Source: Myxococcales bacterium (GTDB lineage: Bacteria; Myxococcota; Polyangia; Polyangiales; Polyangiaceae). From it: a DNA stretch of 9,301 nt. Shown piece after piece: positions 6,982-9,301 of this stretch. The notes beneath the pieces were generated by a model. The model saw only the letters and a list, made by a program, of their open reading frames with translations, did not search any database and was not told the DNA's origin. Each line of letters begins with the position of its first letter. Position 1 is the first letter of the stretch. A program made the translations under genes and the position numbers. Where the stretch lies: NCBI GenBank assembly GCA_020430865.1, contig JAGQIY010000207.1, forward strand, positions 1-9,301, read 5' to 3'.

Positions 6982-7528
6982 CCGGCGGCGGCTGACTCGG
7001 CGCCAGGGAGCTCTTGGGAATCGTATACTCGGCCTCCCACACACAGGTCTTGTCGCCGTGTGCGGTGCACGGCCCGTGACTGACGTCGATCTGGCGCATG
7101 CCAGCGAGCTCCAAGGTCCGACGGAAGTAACCGCTGAGGATCTGGCAGTTCGAGACCGAGACGTAGGGAAAGCCCTCCAGCTCGAGGCGTCCCATGCCCG
7201 GGGTGGTCACCACCGACATCACCCCGGTGTCGTAGTTCATGCGCCACATCTGAGCCATGGCGCGCAGGGATCGCTCGCCGTCGCCTGCGATCAAGAAGGC
7301 GCGATAGAAGCTCGTCAACTGCTCGGACGCGAGCACCATGCCGAGTCGCTCGCAGTCGGGCTGACCGAGCGCGCGCACCAGAGTGTGGAACAGCTCCTGC
7401 TGATCGTCCGCGGGGTACCACTGGGTCGGCAGGATCTGCAGGTCCAGGTATTTCACGAGGTGGGGCGCCAGCAGCGGCGCCACCTGACCGCGGTGGCTCT
7501 TAATCGTCTTCAGCATCGGGAGCATCAT
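6965..7528 (-). CDS. Small sensory-like protein of uncertain family (DUF2378/V4R-like)
   Basis: The 187-residue soluble protein has no signal peptide or membrane helix. The segment from WYPADDQQEL (37-46), through a helical LGMVLASEQ to SLRAMAQMWRMNYDTG (87-102), then alternating strands and a GYFRRTLELAG helix (133-143), and finally C-x7-C with GDKTCVWEAEY (158-168), is reminiscent of myxobacterial DUF2378 (TIGR02265) and V4R-type small ligand-sensing domains. Those families share a terminal helix-Gly/Cys-strand pattern. This is resemblance by eye, not proven. The tail after 171 is Pro/Ser/Arg-rich and disordered. The frame is open upstream to an ATG at 7648, but the extra 40 residues look non-coding; ATG 7528 has AAGGG at 7533-7537. 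A second ATG at 7525 is equally possible. It converges on the kinase gene with a 17-base overlap, and a signalling role next to a kinase is only inferred. Confidence 0.72.
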   Translation of the reverse strand: MMLPMLKTIKSHRGQVAPLLAPHLVKYLDLQILPTQWYPADDQQELFHTLVRALGQPDCERLGMVLASEQLTSFYRAFLIAGDGERSLRAMAQMWRMNYDTGVMSVVTTPGMGRLELEGFPYVSVSNCQILSGYFRRTLELAGMRQIDVSHGPCTAHGDKTCVWEAEYTIPKSSLAPSQPPPARNGR

Positions 7529-7639
7529 GGTGCCCTTGGCGCGAGGCTCGAGACCGGAGACCACGTCGGCAGCATAGCAGCCTCGAGGCCTGGGATAACT
7601 GCAAAGCCTGCCCAGCTGGTGGACCGGCCAATGAGCCGC

Positions 7640-7654
7640 TTTGCACATGGCAAA
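7640..7654. repeat. 15-base palindrome TTTGC-ACATG-GCAAA
   Basis: Perfect 5-base arms flank a 5-base centre between two divergent genes. The size and symmetry suit a dimeric helix-turn-helix repressor, but no regulator gene is adjacent and arms this short may be chance. Confidence 0.35.
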
Positions 7655-7680
7655 TCAGCAAGGTCACGCTGCCTCGAGGA

Positions 7681-7854
7681 AAGACCAGCCCCGGTCTTGC
7701 GCCGTCTGTCTCGCTCAGTCTCCGGGTTCGGAACGAACCCTGGGCCACCAGGGGCCGCAGCGACCCAGCTCCGCAGGCGAGTCAGCTCGCCACACTTCGC
7801 CGCCGGGCTGCTCTCTGCCCCGCCAATCGCCCACGTCCTCCTACATCTCGACGT
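7681..7854. ncRNA. Candidate structured RNA or leader: cluster of perfect hairpins, strand unknown
   Basis: Five inverted repeats lie in 174 bases: AAGACC/GGTCTT (7681-7686 with 7693-7698), GGGTTCG/CGAACCC (7724-7730 with 7734-7740, GAA loop), CCCTGG/CCAGGG (7738-7743 with 7748-7753, GCCA loop), GGCGAG/CTCGCC (7776-7781 with 7786-7791, TCAG loop) and ACGTC/GACGT (7833-7837 with 7850-7854). Four have 6-7 perfect pairs and loops of 3-6 bases. The second and third share 7738-7740, so only one can form at a time. On the plus strand it would be the 5' leader of the secreted protein gene at 7947; on the minus strand the leader of the gene at 7528. It matches no RNA family that I recognise. Confidence 0.35.
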
Positions 7855-7864
7855 CCGGGCTGCT
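7803..7864. repeat. 10-base direct repeat CCGGGCTGCT, two copies 52 bases apart
   Basis: Copies at 7803-7812 and 7855-7864. Each begins a short imperfect hairpin in which GGGC pairs with a following GCCC (7817-7820 and 7865-7868). It lies within the hairpin-rich intergenic region. Confidence 0.4.
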
Positions 7865-7935
7865 GCCCTGGTAATCGCCGTCGACCTCAGGCAGCCGTTT
7901 ACGTGGTGGCGTCCTCCCCATATTCTCACGAGGCT

Positions 7936-7940
7936 GGAGG
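7936..7940 (+). promoter_or_regulatory. Ribosome binding site selecting a TTG start
   Basis: GGAGG is followed by a 6-base spacer and TTG at 7947. No ATG or GTG with comparable spacing exists in this frame, and the TTG start gives a good signal peptide. Confidence 0.65.
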
Positions 7941-7946
7941 TTTGCC

Positions 7947-9301
7947 TTGGTTTTGAAAAGCTCGGGGTCCGCGACCAAGCGGGTCCAACGGTTCTGGAGC
8001 GCCGGCCTGACGTTCGCGTGGACGTTCTGCCTGGCGTGGGTCGCCCAAGCGGCGCCGCTGATCATCGATGGCACCACGCCCGCGCAGACGTCGTGCCCCG
8101 GCGGCACTCCCGTCAACGGCGGGCGGGGCTGTCAGTACGGCGGTGTGCACGAGTTCGACTACATCGACATCCGCAACGGCGGCGTGCTCACGGTGGTCGA
8201 CTTCGACGGCACCGATCGGGTGAACACCGGCAACCTCGTGCTCAAGGCGACGGGGCGCGATCCGACGAACGCTTTCTCGATTCGCGTGGACATTACCTCG
8301 CGGATCACGGCCAAGGGCTCCGGCTACCAGGGCAAGCTGTGTGACGACGGGCCAGGACCCGTGGGCGCTCCGCTGGCCGGAGGTCGCGGCGGCTGCTCGG
8401 TGCTCGACTCGGGCGGTGGCGGCGGTCACTTCGGTCGCGGTGGTCGCGGCACGAAGGACTGCTTCGTCTTCGGGAGCTCGACCTCGTGTGAGTTCCCTCA
8501 GGAGTTCGAGGAAGACTGTGGCGACCTCAACGGCGCAGGCACCGCCTGCGTGAACACCACGGAGCCCGGCTTCGCGACCTGCCGCGGATTCGCGGCGACC
8601 CCCACCAACCAGACCACCGGCGCAGGCAACGGCCTGCCGGACGTGGCTGGCCAGGCCTACTACCACCACATCCTCGACGTCGACTTCGGCGCCGCTGGCG
8701 GCGACAAGGGCTGCCTCGACGGCTTCGACAGCAACCCGCGCGCGGGTGACGGGGGTGGGCGCATCGTGCTGTTCGGAGCGACGACCACGCAGAACGGCGT
8801 CGTCGACATCGCTGGGCGCGTGGTCGCCGACGGCAAGCGGGGTTGCTCCAGCGGCAACGACTCTGCCGGCGCCGGCGCGGGCGGAGTCGTGCTGATCATC
8901 GGCGACGAGGTGAACATCGCGGACACCGCGCGGGTTAGCGCCCACGGTGGACGCGGCGGCGACTCCCAGCCGAAGTGCCTGCCCTGCACCACGCCGGGCT
9001 CCACCACCGGCTGCGCCAGCGGACAGACGTGCACCGCGTACACCGAGCCCGCCAGTGGAAAGACGTACAACCTGTGTGGGCCCTGCAACTGCACCCCCTG
9101 CTCCAGCAACGCGGACTGCACCTTCCCTGGCCAGACCTGCAAGAACCTCGGCGGCGCGCTGGGCAACGTGTGCGCCAACGCCAGCAATCAGTGCACGCCT
9201 TACGACGTGGGCGACGACGAAGCCGAGTGTAGCGGCACTCAGAACAGCGGCACCTGCGACGACTGCGCCGGCGGGGGCGGCGGCGGCATCATCAACGTAC
9301 A
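7947..9301 (+). CDS. Secreted glycine- and cysteine-rich repeat protein, TTG start, C-terminus beyond window
   Basis: 451 codons are open to the right edge. The start is TTG with GGAGG 6 bases before it. The N-terminus has KR and R residues (11-15), a hydrophobic core (about 16-33) and AQAA before Pro37, a typical signal-peptidase I type signal. The mature part begins with strand-rich sequence, then SRITAKGSGYQG (118-129) and a Gly run with HFGRGGRG (151-168). A related Gly unit occurs at 267-338 (GGGRIVLFG, VVADGKRGC, AGGVVLIIGDEVNI, SAHGGRGGD), and another begins at 441 (GGGGGGIIN). Between the last two lies a cysteine-dense block (344-440) with 15 cysteines in CxxC and Cx5-6C spacings like disulfide-knot repeats. 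The visible mature part has 26 cysteines. Similar Gly-rich, solenoid-like secreted proteins occur in myxobacteria, function unknown; adhesion or matrix roles are inferred. The competing long antisense and shifted frames have no signal peptide or domain. Confidence 0.82.
   Translation, partial: MVLKSSGSATKRVQRFWSAGLTFAWTFCLAWVAQAAPLIIDGTTPAQTSCPGGTPVNGGRGCQYGGVHEFDYIDIRNGGVLTVVDFDGTDRVNTGNLVLKATGRDPTNAFSIRVDITSRITAKGSGYQGKLCDDGPGPVGAPLAGGRGGCSVLDSGGGGGHFGRGGRGTKDCFVFGSSTSCEFPQEFEEDCGDLNGAGTACVNTTEPGFATCRGFAATPTNQTTGAGNGLPDVAGQAYYHHILDVDFGAAGGDKGCLDGFDSNPRAGDGGGRIVLFGATTTQNGVVDIAGRVVADGKRGCSSGNDSAGAGAGGVVLIIGDEVNIADTARVSAHGGRGGDSQPKCLPCTTPGSTTGCASGQTCTAYTEPASGKTYNLCGPCNCTPCSSNADCTFPGQTCKNLGGALGNVCANASNQCTPYDVGDDEAECSGTQNSGTCDDCAGGGGGGIINV

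Larger units (their letters stand above)
7529..7946. other. Divergent intergenic region rich in inverted repeats
   Basis: This 418-base region separates the minus-strand gene starting at 7528 from the plus-strand gene starting at 7947. It holds a 15-base palindrome and a run of hairpins, listed separately. Possible but weak promoter elements are TATGCT on the minus strand (7571-7576), about 40 bases ahead of ATG 7528, and GTTTAC (7897-7902) with CATATT (7919-7924) on the plus strand, ahead of the 7947 start. No sigma-54 pattern fits. The short open frames here, including one at 7641-7874, have no recognisable protein character. Confidence 0.55.

Noticed and set aside
7529..7648. 40-residue N-terminal extension of the small sensory-like protein
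   Set aside because: The extension has no conserved-looking content, and ATG 7528 has an AAGGG site. The ATG at 7648 also falls inside the 7640-7654 palindrome.
7724..7740. GGGTTCG-GAA-CGAACCC resembles a tRNA T-arm
   Set aside because: The stem and loop lengths are wrong for a T-arm, and no acceptor, D or anticodon arms are found around it.
7641..7874. 77-codon open frame in the intergenic region
   Set aside because: No ribosome site and no protein-like pattern; it runs through the hairpin cluster.
6839..8344. 501-codon open frame on the plus strand
   Set aside because: It crosses the kinase end in another frame, runs antisense to the 6965-7528 gene, covers the intergenic region and enters the secreted gene out of frame. 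Its composition is Arg/His/Ala-rich, with no motifs.
7926..8945. 339-codon open frame on the minus strand
   Set aside because: Antisense to the secreted Gly/Cys-rich protein, which has a ribosome site, signal peptide and repeats. The antisense product is featureless.

Overview
The window is high-GC bacterial DNA with features typical of the Myxococcota, probably a Polyangia-type (Sorangium/Polyangium-like) myxobacterium. The evidence is a Hanks-type serine/threonine kinase with a DWG metal-binding motif and a polytopic C-terminal module, lipoproteins with Ser/Gly linkers and many cysteines, paired heme-c/DUF1501 proteins, and a secreted Gly/Cys-rich protein. This assignment rests on protein style only; no rRNA or other marker gene is present.

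Layout. (1) From 4447 down to the left edge, the minus strand carries a tight four-gene operon. In transcription order it encodes a 36-cysteine lipoprotein (4447-3311), a lipoprotein with one CxxCH heme motif and DUF1549/DUF1588/DUF1585-like regions (3302-1596), a Tat-exported DUF1501 protein (1588-341), and a small mono-heme cytochrome c lipoprotein that overlaps its neighbour by 17 bases and runs off the window (357-<1). All four appear to be exported and three are predicted lipoproteins, so the operon builds a cell-envelope redox or surface system of unknown substrate. (2) A 422-base divergent region (4448-4869) contains three inverted repeats, the best being a perfect 8+8 arm palindrome 20 bases before the next start. 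(3) On the plus strand, 4870-6981 encodes a 703-residue kinase: a Thr-rich N-terminal tail, a complete catalytic domain, a helical TPR-like linker, about six membrane helices and a short helical tail. (4) A small soluble protein on the minus strand (7528-6965) overlaps the kinase tail-to-tail by 17 bases. It resembles the DUF2378/V4R kind of small sensory domain. (5) A 418-base divergent region (7529-7946) holds an unusual cluster of perfect short hairpins, two of which are mutually exclusive. (6) From 7947 to the right edge there is a secreted Gly/Cys-rich protein starting at TTG and incomplete at the window end.

The kinase and the DUF2378/V4R-like protein are plausible intracellular signalling components; the other five products are envelope or secreted proteins. 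No mobile element, CRISPR array, tRNA or rRNA was seen. The most unexplained elements are the envelope heme/DUF1501 operon, the hairpin cluster at 7681-7854, and the secreted protein whose glycine-rich repeats are interrupted by a disulfide-type cysteine block.
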